From contig JAPTOF010000017.1 of the NCBI GenBank assembly GCA_028554755.1, positions 5,208,001 through 5,272,000 of the forward strand: 64,000 bases of DNA. The letters are read 5' to 3'. The notes under the pieces were generated by a model, which was not told the DNA's origin, ran no database searches, and saw nothing but the letters and a program-made list of their open reading frames with translations. Source of the DNA: Cordia subcordata (taxonomy: Eukaryota > Streptophyta > Magnoliopsida > Boraginales > Cordiaceae). Shown here piece after piece: positions 34,556 to 46,159 of this stretch. Each line of letters begins with the position of its first letter. The stretch's first letter is position 1. The position numbers and the translations under genes were made by a program.

Positions 34556-37500
34556 TTTTTTTTTTTTTCCCCTTCTTTCTTATGGTAGAAAAGAACTTCC
34601 ATTCATCTACATTACAACCTGAAATCAACCTATGCCTGAAGGATCAAAGTTCACAACCAAAAGTCTAGCTAGGGGTGGGGGATATTAGAAACCCAGTCCA
34701 CGGGCAAGCAGTTCCTAATACGTGCTTTAACAACCCAATCACAAGGGGAGTTACCGATTCTTCCGATACACAGTGAAAGCCTAAACTAGGACTTCCTATG
34801 ACAAATTTTTTAATATCCCCACAATCGGACGTGCTTTTCAAGGAAAAGACACTCTCGGAGAAGCAATTGTCTTAAGAACCACTTCCGCGTCGCTTTCAAT
34901 AACGACTTCAACAAATGGGACAGAGCAGGCAAAGACACAAGCAAGACGAACTGCAAGTGCTTCGGCTTCGCAAGAAGATATGCATCTGATTAGATCTGCT
35001 TGGCCATGCACTAATTTTTCATCAAACCGTCTTCCAATGAACCCAATGGCTCCTAATTTGCCTCCAAGGAAAGAGGCGTCAGTGTTGATTTTCAAAACAT
35101 TTTGAGGAGGGGGGACCGGCTTGCTGGGGCACTACAATCAGTCACCACAATAGACAAAGACACATCAACAGATTGAAATTTCCTCCATTCGTCAAATTGG
35201 CATTGAGAATTAATGATCACACCCTGAATATTAGGCGATTGCCTACCGAAAATAGCAGGACATCTTTCCTTCCAAATTTGCCAACTCCAAAAAGCCAGTT
35301 GCAATGCTGCCTCTTTTTTCCAATAACCCATCATCATGAATCGCTCAACAGTTTGGATGAGTTATTCCATAAATCTAGAGATAGCGTTTTTGTCAATAAG
35401 AAGCTGGAAAGGAGGTGCCCACTTTTGAACCCATGGGCAAAGAAACCACGTAAGACACACATTTTGTTGAGGGAGCATTTTCTTTTGAAGAGGTTGAGTT
35501 TGGTGGGGATAGCTTCATGATAGATCTTCCACATAAAGATTTGCACTTCCGAGGGAACTTCAAGGCTCCAAATCAATTTCCAAAGCTCACCTGAAATGTT
35601 GAAAGAGGAACTTAGAGTGGATGCATCTTGCTTTGTTCTTTTGTGACTTCTCTCACTTGCAACATGATACCCAGATTTTACAGTGAATGAACCATTAGAA
35701 GATCTCGGCCAAATGATAGTATCCTTGACGTCTTCGCTTGGGATGAAGAGATTGAGGATTTCATCTGGAAAAACGTTGTCAAAATTACCCTGGATGAGAT
35801 TGGCATCCCATTTCTTTGCTGCATTGTCTATCAGATTAGAAACGTTGACAAGCTGGTCAGGTGGTTGTGAGCTTGGTTGGAGAGATTAGATCCATCTGTC
35901 CTTCCAAATGAGGATATCTTTTCTGTTTCCTGGTTGCCAAATAGCTTCTTGCTCGATAAAATCTCTTCCGATAAGAATGCTTCTCCAGGACCATGACATA
36001 TTTTGAGTTTTCTTCACATCCCAGAATCCCTTCTTCTGAAAATTAATAGCCTTGAGAACCTGAAAAACAAGGGAATTGGAGTTACAAGGAGTCTCCAGGA
36101 TTGTTTAGTATCAAGGGCAAGATTATAGTATTCAAGGTTTTTAAAACCCATACCACCAAGAGATTTCAGAGTGGTAATTTTATCCCAAGATATCCAGTGA
36201 ATACCTTTTTATCATTCTTTTTCCACCAGAAATTTGCACAAAGGGCTGTCAATTGTTGCAGGTTTTTTTCGGAAGAATAAAGCAAGACATTACATAAGTT
36301 GAGAGGGATTGAAGGATAGCTTTAATGAGAACATCTTTGCCTCCATCAGTAAGTAAAAGAGATTTCCATACTTCAAGTTTATTTGAGATTTTTTCTTCAA
36401 TCCATTTAAGAGCTTTTGCTTTTGAGTTGCCCCAATCAGTTGGGATACCCAAATACATTCCCAGATTTTTAGCAATTTTATCTCTTAAGATATTCGAAAT
36501 CCCTTTTTTAGTCCCTCTAGGAGCGTTTGGACTAAAAGAGATAGTAGATTTGTTGAGATTGAGAGACTCACCAGAGGTGAAATAATAGCGATACAGGATA
36601 TCCTGCAAGGCTAAAGCATCCTTGTAGTTAGCTTTCAAGAAGAACACAGAGTCATCTGCAAAGACCTGATGAGTAAGAAAGGGGGGAAATCTTTTGTAAT
36701 TCTCAACCCGGAGAGTTGATTCCAACCAAGTTTCCAGTCAAAAGGCAGGAAAGAGCTTGCATGAGGATGGAGAATAAGGATGGAGATAAAGGATCACTTA
36801 TTTCCCTTGAGGGGGAAAAAGCTTCTTCTGGGGAGCCATTGATAATGATCCTGTAGGAAACAATATTAACACAATTCATAATATAGTTAATCCACTTTGG
36901 GTGAAACCCTATTTGTGAGAGCAAACCTTCAAGGAAATCCCATTCAATTCTGTCAAAAGCTTTGCTTAAGAATAACGAAGCCTTTCTTAGTTTTTTTCTT
37001 TTTTTTTCATCCAATACACTGCTTCTTGGGCGACAAGGATGTTATCTTGAATCACTCTGCCCGAAACGAAAGCTAATTGAGTGGGGGAAATGATCTTGTT
37101 CATCAACGGTCTTAACCTGTTCGAAAGAACCTTCACAAAGATCTTATAGATGAAGTTAGAGTAGCTAATAGGCCGGTAATCACACGCGCTTCGAGGAAAT
37201 TTTGTTTTAGGGACTAATGCAATATTAGTACAGTTAAAGAGAGAAATGCTAGCATTCCCATAAAAAATATTGTTAAAAGTATTACAAAGATCTTCCTCCA
37301 GAAAATGACAATATTTATGAAAGAATTTACCATTGAATCCATCAGGTCTAGGGGCTTTAGCTGCTCCCAGACTCTAGGCTGCTTTCTTGATTTCTTTCTT
37401 AGAGATCGGCATGATGAGAGATGCATCGTTTTCTGCCAAAATAACTAAGGAAATGCAATGCAAGACAAGTTCTTCCCACAGTCGAGAACAGATTCTAAAA

Positions 37501-37680
37501 ATATTGATAAAGAGTGCCTTTTGTCTCCTCAGGTTTCTTTGTCCAGGAGCCATCATCTTTCAGGATTCCAACAATTTTGTTTTGAGATCTCTTCCATCTA
37601 GTAGATGCATGGGAAAAATTTGAGTTTTCATATCTTGCCCTGAGCCAATTGATCCTCGCTTTATCAACTTTATGTGTTGT
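34556..37680 (-). mobile_element. 5'-truncated LINE (L1-type) with RNase H domain
   Basis: The element reads on the minus strand and ends in a poly(A) tail, seen as a T-run at about 34556-34571. Only the part from the pre-RT linker onward is present (about 37680 to 34556). ORF1 and the endonuclease are missing, as expected from incomplete target-primed reverse transcription. It lies tail-to-tail with THF1, about 460 bp past the THF1 stop. The 5' boundary is approximate and no target duplication was identified. Confidence 0.85.
34838..37556 (-). pseudogene. LINE ORF2 remnant (RT, zf-RVT, RNase H), broken
   Basis: In order on the minus strand: RT palm with LSKAFDRIEWDFLEGLL (about 36980), then DPLSPSLFSILM; the catalytic motif FADDSVFFLKANY (near 36660, FADD intact); then KIWECIW/LGMYLGIPTDWG and WKSLLLTDGGKDVLIKAIL. 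Next come zf-RVT (WSLEVPSEVQIFMWKIYHEA, 35560), a linker (FWSWQIWKERCPAIFG), and an RNase H domain (KINTDASFLGGKLGAIGF, then SSCEAEALAVRLA and VVIESDAEVVLK, 35095-34838) with Asp/Glu/Asp residues present. Several frames and stops are involved, so no full protein is possible. Confidence 0.85.
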
Positions 37681-37825
37681 ATTTTCAATGTCAACTTTAT
37701 GTTAAAGCAGACATTTCTTTTTATATGTATTGTATTTCCTATGTCAAGTTTATGTTAAATTAGAAATTTCTTTTATATGTGATGTATTTTCAATGTCAAC
37801 TTTATATTAATCACATTTTTCTTTA
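37665..37825 (+). repeat. Short tandem repeat, unit about 60 bp
   Basis: The segment TTGTATTTTCAATGTCAACT…TTATGTTAAA recurs about two and a half times (near 37676, 37730 and 37785). It lies between the LINE 5' end and the Harbinger start codon. Confidence 0.6.
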
Positions 37826-37980
37826 TGTGCCATCACATTTTTGTTGCTTTATGGTAGTTGGTAAGAGTTAAAGCCTACAAATACTCTTACAAGAAGATCA
37901 TCAAATCCACCATAAATCATTGCCTCATTTCCATCATTCTACTTTGTAAATGGCTTCTAACTTAAGATGCTTGCAAATTC

Positions 37981-38209
37981 TAGGGATGGCAACGGGACGA
38001 GTGACTTAGGGTACCCGACACGGCCGACCCGCTAAAAATCCTACAAAAATCCCTCCCGTAAAGGACCCGGAACGAACCCGAAACAATTAAAAATACCCGT
38101 TAGGGTTTGGGACGAAACTGGGAGTGACCTCCGGGTACCCGCATTCCCAAACCTGGCTTCTAGAATCCGGGTAATGGGTACCCGGAACGATACGCGGCTC
38201 CGTCCCGTA

Positions 38210-38240
<31 letters not shown>

Positions 38241-39079
38241 TTAGTTATACATGCATATGTATATACACATATATATTCATACCTTATTATATAATTTTAT
38301 ATTAATATCTCAATATATTTTATATTTATTATTTAATTATAGTTATATTGATAACATTTTTTATATGCATACTTATTAGGACTATATAAGAAACTATAAT
38401 TGTTAGAACTATGATAGAACTAGTTATATGATTAGTTTAAATATGGTTTTATAAAAAATCATACAAATTCTAGTTATATGATTAACTTTAGTTAGAATTA
38501 TACTAAATAACAAACTAAGTCTAATTATATAGCTACACTAACTTTAGTTACATAGCTATCTAAATATGTTTTACATTTATTAATTAATTGTAGTTATATA
38601 TATGTATATTATACAGCAAATAAAGAAGCAGGAATTATTACTTTTGTTGATAGTAGTAAGGTTTCAACCTTTTAGTCTTTAAAATTTAACTTATAGTGGA
38701 TTAACGCTAAACTAATATTTCATTTTTCACTTTTTATTTATGCAAAAAAGCTTCTTATTATTATAAGTTATCTAATTAGAATTATATAATTTCTATTGAC
38801 ATCTCAATATATTTTTTATTTATTAGTTAATTATAGTTCCATTGGTAACATTTTCTTATATGCATATTAATTAGAATTATACAAGAAATGATAATAGTTA
38901 GAACTAAAATAGAAATTGCATTAATTCTAGTTATACGGCTATCTTTAATTAGAATTATACTAAACAATAGATTAACCCTAATTACATAGCTACACTAACA
39001 AACTAACTTTAGTTATATAGCTTAATAGCTACATAAGATTTTTCACATTTATTAAATAATTATTTTTTTGTGTACATAT

Positions 39080-39122
<43 letters not shown>

Positions 39123-40456
39123 TTGTGTATGTGTGTATATACATATACATATACATATGCATATACATATACATATTATACACTAAAATGTTGCAAAGAT
39201 TTTTACTTTATGGGTAGTAGTAAAGTTTGACCCCTCAACTTTTTACTCTTTAAAATTTTAACTTATGGTAAATTTTTAAAATTATAAAACTATACCAATG
39301 TCTCAAAATATTTTATATTTATTAGTTTAGTATAACTTACTAATCAAAATTTAATTTTTTTATAGAAAAAATTTAAAAAATGACTAATTATTTTTTGATC
39401 AAGAAAAGCTGAGTAACTAAAACTAAAAATTTAAACACTCTTGTAAAAAAGAAACTTAAAACTAAAAGATTTACTATGTACTAGAAAAAATATTTAAAAC
39501 AAATAAGATTAAAAAGAAAAGAAAGATCTCAGACCATTGGTCCATTACTTCACGTCCACTAGGATATTATTAGAGTTACCACCTGGTATTATTGGAGTTA
39601 CCACCTCATCTAAAAGCTTAAGCTTGTAGAGAGGATATTGGTTTATTTATTTATTGTGTTAACACGCCTCCTCACGTGCAGTATAATTTATTTAGAAATT
39701 GCACATGGACAATTTAATTAAATGGGTGGCGGTAAGGATTGAACCTGTGCCATTTGGCTTTCAAGCTCTGATACCATATAAGAATTACCACCTCATCTAA
39801 AAACTTAAGCTTGTAGAGAGGATATTGGTTTATTTATTTATTGTGTTAACAGGTATAGTAAATTATTTATGTAGTAGAAGTTTCCTAGTTGTTTTCACTG
39901 TTTTCATTTCATATTCTCTCATTTTAGAGGCGCTACCTCACGTCAAAAAAAAAAAAGCCCCATCGGGCATTAGATTTTCTCATTCTTGGCATCTAGTCGT
40001 GTATTTCATCTCCAGTAAAGGCGTAAGACAAAGGCTCGCGAGTCGCGATTTCATCTTATAATTTCTCAGATTTGTTTTTTTTTTGAGAAATTTTTTCTGA
40101 CTAAGATTTCTCAGATCTCATCCCCACCACGCGTTTATCTTAGAAAGAGTTTGCTTTGTTTATTTCTCAAGTGTAGTAATTTGTGAACTTTTTTTCTCAA
40201 ATGTTAACTCTCTCTGTATATTCCTTTTGGGTGCTTGATAGTGATATTTGTTTCAATTTTAATTTTAATTTTAATTTTATTTTATTTTAACCGGTTTGGG
40301 ACGTTCCGGGTACCCGCTTGTTTGGGACGTTCTGGGAACGGGATTTACACTTAATTTTTATCCGAGTTTGGGACGGGATTTGGGATTGGGATGCTATCCG
40401 GGTAGCGGGTTTGGGATTGCTTCGTGGGTAGGTTACCCGTCCCGTTGCCATCCCTA
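37981..40456. mobile_element. Non-autonomous hAT element with 8-bp target duplication
   Basis: Terminal inverted repeats are TAGGGATGGCAACGGGACG at 37981, with the complement CGTCCCGTTGCCATCCCTA ending at 40456 save for one position. Flanking octamers GCAAATTC (37973-37980) and ACAAATTC (40457-40464) match at 7 of 8 positions. Subterminal GGGTACCCG/TTTGGGACG motifs cluster at both ends (38000-38200 and 40295-40440). The 2.5-kb interior has no transposase, is AT-rich with TA/TG microsatellites (about 38215-38240 and 39085-39165), and carries a nested TRIM. Confidence 0.9.
39590..39851 (-). mobile_element. TRIM element, 262 bp, nested in the hAT element
   Basis: Two 75-bp LTRs (39590-39664 and 39777-39851) flank a short centre. 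On the minus strand the order is LTR (TGTTAACACAATAAAT…), an intact primer-binding site TGGTATCAGAGC directly adjacent (39776-39765), a purine tract GTGAGGAGGCG, and then the second LTR. Perfect GGTAT duplications flank it (39585-39589 and 39852-39856). The LTRs end in TA rather than CA. No coding capacity. Confidence 0.92.
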
Positions 40457-41904
40457 ACAAATTCTCGATGATTCTGACTCCGATGATGAGTTGGCATTAA
40501 TCTAACTCTTGGTCGATGAAAGTAATGAACCAAGACGCTAAAATGTACATCGCGGTTCTATTCCATACCATGCCTATTTCCAACAAGATAGGCTCCAAAG
40601 TCATTAAAGACTTTCTCGCGATTATTTTGCAAAAAATCCTATATATCCTACTGAAATTTTAGAAGGAGGTTTCAAATGAGATGTTCACTATTTTGTCGAA
40701 TTCAATCTGCATTAGAAGCTTACAACCCATATTTCGTCCAAAGACAAAATGCTGCTGGACAATGGGATTTGTTTTCATTGGAAAAGGTTGTAGCTGCACT
40801 AAGGATGGTTGCATATAGAGCAGTTACAAATTCGGTGGATGATTGATCATTACACTTGTTATATGTGGCCATATCCTTTAAAGGCAAAATCAAATGTTTC
40901 AGAGGTTAAACTACAAACGTTTTACTGTGATGATGGCGGGGAATATTTGGGACTAGCGTCAATTTTATCAAACTTTGGAATTCAACATCTCCAATCCCTT
41001 CTGAATGCACCACAGATTATGGGTCATGTGGAAAGACGACATCACCATATTTTAAAGACTGTATTAACACTTTTATCTCAAGCATCCATGCCATTACACT
41101 TTTGTTCAGTTGCATGTCAAACTGTGGTCTACCTTATTAGTCGTCACACTACTCCCTATTTGCAAAATCTATCTCATTTTACATCTCTTTTTCGCATCTC
41201 TCCAAAATATCTCAAGCTTAGAACATTTAGGTGCCTTTGTTATCCATGGTTAAAACAATACACTAAAAATAAATTAGATTCTAAATCCAATCCTTGTGTA
41301 TTTATTGGATATTCTCCTGAACATATTGCATAAAAATGCTTGGATTTTGGAACAAATCTCATTTATATGTCATGCCATGTAGTCCTTCTAGAAAATTCAT
41401 TCCCATTTTCTATGTTAAATGGACAAAATCCAATAACAGAAGCTTTGCGTGATAGCTGGGTTGCGACAAAATCTGGTAAAAATAGAACTCGTTCAAATAT
41501 ATATTCAGAGTGTCCAACATGTTCTTGTGCTAACACTCTTCATCCAGGTAATTACATCACCACCAGATCTTGAAACGCCATGCAACACAAAAATTCCACA
41601 TTCTCAAAGTGCCTGTTCATCGACCAACAACATTAATGTGTCTAACCATGAACATCCATTAGCTACCACTCATCCAAAAAACTCTACTTCATGCAATGAG
41701 TCTAGATAACATGCTCTTGTCAATGAGTTATTGTCTCCAACTTCTGTTGCCCCTCAAAATACTGATTCTCAAATGCAACCTGTCCTCAATAAGCATGCTA
41801 TACAAACCCGTAGTTAGAATAATATTTTCAAGCCAACAGAAAAATTTGCTCTTCATGTTTTTGTTGACCCATTTGAGTCTATATATTGAACCAACTACAG
41901 TAAG

Positions 41905-42165
41905 TGTTAAGTAAAATAGATAAATATAATCAAATCGTTTTTACAACATTAAGTTTTTAGATGAAGTGGTTAACTCCTAGAAGGTATTAGAGTCTAGAAA
42001 CCAAACAGTCTCAGGTTCAAACCTCACCGTCATCCATTTAAATTGTTCATGTGCAAGCTCTAAACAAATTATGCTGTACATGAAGGGGCGTGTTAAATAC
42101 AATAAATAAATAAAATAAAATCTTCTCTACTAGTTTAAGCTTAAGATAAGGTGATAACTCCAAAA
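41905..42165 (+). mobile_element. TRIM element, second copy of the same family, inside Copia RT
   Basis: LTRs lie at 41905 to about 41984 (TGTTAAGTAAAATAG…) and 42091-42165 (TGTTAAATACAATAAAT…). A decayed primer site (AGGTATTAGAGT) and a purine tract (GAAGGGGCG) border them. Its sequence matches the 39590-39851 element in opposite orientation. Flanks GTAAG (41900-41904) and CTAAG (42166-42170) are a 5-bp duplication with one mismatch. Removing the insert plus one duplication restores the Copia frame across TTV|RQAQQSCHW. Confidence 0.88.
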
Positions 42166-43326
42166 CTAAGACAGGCTCAACAATCTTGTCATTGGCATGC
42201 TGCCTTGTGTGATGAATGTGATGCGTTAGTGCGTAATGGGACTTGGAATTCGGAACCTGCTAGTGAGCTAAAAACATTATTCCAATGCAAGTGGATTTTT
42301 AGAATCAAAAGAAAACTGGATGGATCCATTTCCAAATACAAAGCCAGGCTTGTAGCTAAGATGTTTTAACAACGCCATGCCACATTCAGTCCTATAATTA
42401 AACCAACAACTAGCCGATCAATTCATGCTTTGGCAGTAGAATTTCGCTGGTCAATCAGGCGACTTGACATCAATAACGATTTCCTTAAAAGCACACTGGC
42501 TGAAGAGGTTTACATGCATCAACCTCCTGGATTTGTTGACAGACAATTTCCCAACCATGATTGCAAATGATGAAATGCAATTTATGGTCTCAAGCAGGCT
42601 CCCTGCTGTGGTACATAGTTAAAATAATTTCTCTTGTCAATTGGGTTTGAAAATTCCAAGAGTGATACGTCCTTGTTTGTTTTTTATCGCTCAAATTTTG
42701 GTAACATATTTGCTTGTTTATGTAGATGATATTTTACTAATAGGTAGTAATTTTCATAAAGTACAAAATCTAGTTAGTGTACTAGCCCATCGCTTTTCAT
42801 TGAAGTATACGGGGCCTTTGAATTTCTTTCTCAGGGTTGAGGTTATTAGTACCACTAACAGGATTATTTTTGTCAAAAAAAAAAAAATACATCTGTGATT
42901 TGCTTCATAAAAGAAAACGGAAGATGCCAAAACAGTAAGCACACTGCTGGCCACTACAACTATTATAATATTACATGGTGGGGCACCAAAAGTAGATCCT
43001 ATGTTATGTAGACAAGTAATTGAGGGATTACAATACTTGTTTTTAATGCGGCCAGATATCCTTTTTTTTGTGGTAAACATGCTTTCTCAATTCATGCACT
43101 GACCCCCTCAGCTTCTTGTGGTCGACGGTCAAATGAGCGTTGCGATATCTCAACAATACTCAGAATTATGGAAGTCATAGTCGGCCCGGATCAAGAATTC
43201 ATCCCCATGCTTTTTCAGATGTAGATTGGGCTGAGAATGAAAATGATAAAAGTTCAACAAATGCATTTGTTCTCTTTCTTGGATTAAATCCTATTAGCTA
43301 GTCCTCCAAAAACCGAGGGACTGTAG

Positions 43327-43625
43327 CGCTACCAGAAACTAATGAATTTGATACTGAAATTTTCCATCTCAAGTTAAACGCATTTGAGACGAAAATTTTA
43401 GACTAAATTTTGTTATAAGTTAATACAAATTTGAAATGGAATTTTTGACGGAAAAATTTTCTGTTTCAATTAGAGACGGAATTTTTGGTTTCAAAATTTG
43501 AGACGAGGGTTTTTTAACAAAAAATTTATGTCCCAAATTTTGTCTAAAACATGTATTTGAGATAAAATTTTTTATTTTTGAGACGAAAATTTTTCGTCTC
43601 AAATTTAAAAGTTTTTTTTGTAGTG
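43327..43625. mobile_element. Small non-autonomous CACTA (EnSpm) element
   Basis: On the minus strand the right end reads CACTACAAAAAAAAC from 43625. The left end reads CGCTACCAGAAAC, a mutated CACTA terminus. GAGACGAAAATTTT-type subterminal repeats occur in both orientations. The 3-bp flanks are TAG and TAA. Removing it restores the Copia RNase H reading frame (RGTV|GIAQNRVVAST). Confidence 0.8.
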
Positions 43626-43740
43626 TAAGGAATTGCACAAAATAGAGTAGTTGCATCTACTATTATCGAGGTGAATTGTTACAAAATTTATTGCAGGAAT
43701 CACACGTCTATATTCCTTCAGACCCAACAACTTTTGTGAT

Positions 43741-44520
43741 GATGCGAGAACTACCTAATGTGCGAATCCGGTGTTTCATTCGTGAATGAAGCATATTGTA
43801 GTGAAATTTCATTGTCTTCGTGTGCACGTGGCAAGCAATAAACCTCGTCTTTCGCACGTCTAACTGACCCATCATTAAAAACTGTTCCTTATCCCGTTCT
43901 TCCACTTCTATAAACACCACATGCCTATCCTTTTTGGACGATAGGTCCCATGTCACACCAATCAACAATGGGGTTGACCAAAAAAGATATCTACAATTCT
44001 AACCACATGGGGCCCAGCTTGTTGAATTATTGGTGGTGTAAAAGAATCTCTTAATACAATGTAATATTATACAACAGAAGTGGTTTTGAATATTTATATA
44101 TCTTGATCAAGAAGATCTTAGTCTGTTGGCTTTGTTTCGTATGTGCCCAGTTGCTCTACGCCAAATCTTTGGAAAAGATATTCTTATTTTAAGATATTAA
44201 GAATTAATCCTGAAACACACTGTAACATACATTCTAAACCTAGGAGCAACATTAATTTACTATCAATAAGAGAACGAAGATCGTAGAACAGTGGCTAAGT
44301 CAGTACCCAAGTGTTAGTGGGGTATTTATGCATAAACTTTTTAATATAAATTAAATAAAAATAATTAATAAAGATATATAAATACTAGTATAATAATGAT
44401 CTATAAATATACTTCAGCAGAAGAAGCAATGGAAGTTTGGTGAGGCTCTCCTCGTTCATTTTAGGGTCTCTCTTCCTGCTGGTAGGATTAAAGGTCTGCT
44501 GTTTGATGAGGATCTCCTGA
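43741..44520. other. Intergenic, no gene recognised
   Basis: An open frame at 43708-43968 (minus) has no domain I recognise and overlaps the Copia end. Nothing else is supported. Confidence 0.45.
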
Positions 44521-45311
44521 CGTTTTGGTAATTGAGTTACCGTTTCGGTAATTCAATTGCGGAACTTACATTGAATACGTAACCCACTTAAAATTCAAAT
44601 ATGAGAACTTAAAATATCTGAAAAATGGTAACTCATTCACTATTTCGATATTTTAAATACGAAAAGATTATATTTAAAAACTATTTCAAAACATGGGTAC
44701 TTTTGAAAGGAATTATTAAAATGAGAGTATAAATAAAAACAATCCCATGGCACAGACCCTGTACTAGTATTATTAAAATTGGCTCCTTTTAGGTTTTATT
44801 TTTTATTTATACAGTCATTTTCATAATTCTTTTAAAAATTACTCTTGTTTTGAAATCGTCTTTAAAATGACCCTTTTTGGTGTTTAAATTATAGAAATGA
44901 TGAATGAGTTACCGTTTTTGACATGTTTTAGATTCCCATATTTGAAATTTAAATGGATTGCGTAATCAATGTGAGTTCGGTAATTGAGTTACCGAAACGG
45001 TAACTTATCTACCATTTTGGTGATTGAGTTACAAAATGGTAACTTACCTGCCGTTTTGGAAATTCACCTACCGTTTTGGGCAAACCAAAATGGTAGGTGA
45101 GTTTCTGTTTTGGTAATTCAATTACCGAACTCGTATTAATTACGCAACCCACTTAAAATTCAAATATGGGAATTTGAAACATTTCAAAAATGATAACTCA
45201 TTCACTGTCTCGGTAATTCAAATACCGAAAAGGGCAGATTTAAAAACGATTTTAAAATAAAGGTATTTTTGAAAAAAAATATCAAAAGAAGGGTATAAGT
45301 AAAAAAAATCC
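44521..45311. repeat. Foldback repeat: three related arms around GGTAATTGAGTTACCG motifs
   Basis: Arm A (44521-44745), arm B (44792 to about 45080, inverted) and arm C (about 45085-45311, same orientation as A) are related. All share segments such as CGGTAATTGAGTTACCG, AAATATGGGAATTTGAAAC and CATTCAC, and they end in ATAAATAAAAA..ATCC-type sequence. B and C meet at CACCTACCGTTTTGG / CCAAAATGGTAGGTG (15-bp arms, one mismatch, centre about 45082), making a long hairpin. No ORF. Probably a foldback or MITE-type element. Confidence 0.75.
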
Positions 45312-45493
45312 ATTCGTTTAGGTGGTGTCAATCAACTGATCTTATCCATGCCGACGTCTTCAATCACGGAGTCTGTTACTATCGACCATATGGATTGGAC
45401 TTGGTTAATGTCGAAGGCTTGGTTAAAGGATTGCTTAAACTCCAGGCTTTGTGAGCTTATCATGAAAATGGTGTGACTCTACATGGAATTTTC

Positions 45494-45618
45494 AGATTTT
45501 TTTTATTCAAATTTTTATAGCACATGCAAAATTGACTTGATATTGGATAGAGTTTTAAAAATAATCTAATCTTTTCCAAAACGCGTTAAATGCACTCCAT
45601 GAAGGTGTTCAAGTAAAG
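45494..45618 (+). repeat. MULE left terminal inverted repeat
   Basis: This begins AGATTTTTTTTATTCAAATT and runs through GCACATGCAAAATTGA, TTGATATTGGATAG and CAAAACGCGTTAAATGCA to GTGTTCAAGTAAAG. Every block has an inverted counterpart at 62407-62272. Confidence 0.9.
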
Positions 45619-46159
45619 ATCATACAAAATAATTCAAAATTTAAACAGGCATGTGCTTTGAAAGTATAGACTGCCCTCCCGACATACGGCCGCTGATGCG
45701 GCGCGCTCTAAGAATGAAGCCGCGTTGCATAAATTAGCCCCCCGGGCTTTTCCTCCCCATTCTCTCCATTTCATTTTCCAAAATTTTCCCCCACCCCCAA
45801 TTGAACATTTTAGATTTCTTAGCCTCACTTCCAAGGATTTAGCCTCTATCTTGTAAGTTATTTATTTTATGTTGTATTTTGTAATTATATTTTATGTTTT
45901 GCGTTATATAATTTGTGTAAATTTTTTTTGTAGTTTAATTTAATTTTTTTAGTGATGATGTTGATTTGTTAATTTGTAATTTAATTGTTGTTAGTTAGGA
46001 AAGATAATAATTTAAGAAATTAGTTATTTAATAAATTAAGAATTTAAATTTTAGAATAAAGTTAAGTTAGTTAATTTTAGAAAGTTTGGGATTTAGCAAT
46101 TTAAAAAAGTTAAGTTAGTTACTAATTTATAGTTTAAGTTTTATAAATTTACCATTATT

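Larger units (their letters stand above)
37950..40845 (+). pseudogene. PIF/Harbinger transposase, N-terminal part, split by a hAT element
   Basis: The ATG at 37950 opens MASNLRCLQI. The frame is interrupted at 37980 by the hAT element and continues exactly at 40465 with LDDSDSDDELALI. Diagnostic plant Harbinger transposase segments follow: HRGSIPYHAYFQQDRLQSH, LSRDYFAKNPIYPTEIL, AYNPYFVQRQNAAGQWDLFS and LEKVVAALRMVAYRAVTNSV. The DDE catalytic part (DDE_Tnp_4) is absent because at about 40845 the sequence changes abruptly to Copia integrase. In-frame stops follow ELALI and occur several more times, so it is a dead gene. The protein would bind element ends and, with a Myb-like partner, mobilise Tourist-type elements. 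Confidence 0.75.
40846..43740 (+). pseudogene. Decayed Copia pol fragment, interrupted by a TRIM and a CACTA element
   Basis: The fragment begins inside the integrase core (near 40850, IDHYTCYMWPYPLK; then FYCDDGGEYLG and VERRHHHILK) and passes through the integrase C-terminus (CVFIGYSPEHIA). The RT has GTWN, QCKWIFRIKRKLDGSISKYK, YMHQPPGF and LVYVDDILLIGSN. The RNase H (near 43215, SDVDWAEN) continues past the CACTA insert to about 43740 (ASTIIEVN). No gag and no LTRs were found. Stops and frameshifts are frequent, and this is the most decayed Copia copy here. Confidence 0.85.

Noticed and set aside
39765..39776. tRNA-Met-like sequence suggesting a SINE or tRNA gene
   Set aside because: It is a primer-binding site between two short LTRs with a 5-bp target duplication, so the element is a TRIM, not a SINE.
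43708..43968. 86-codon minus-strand open frame
   Set aside because: It has no recognisable domain, overlaps the end of the decayed Copia, and could be chance.
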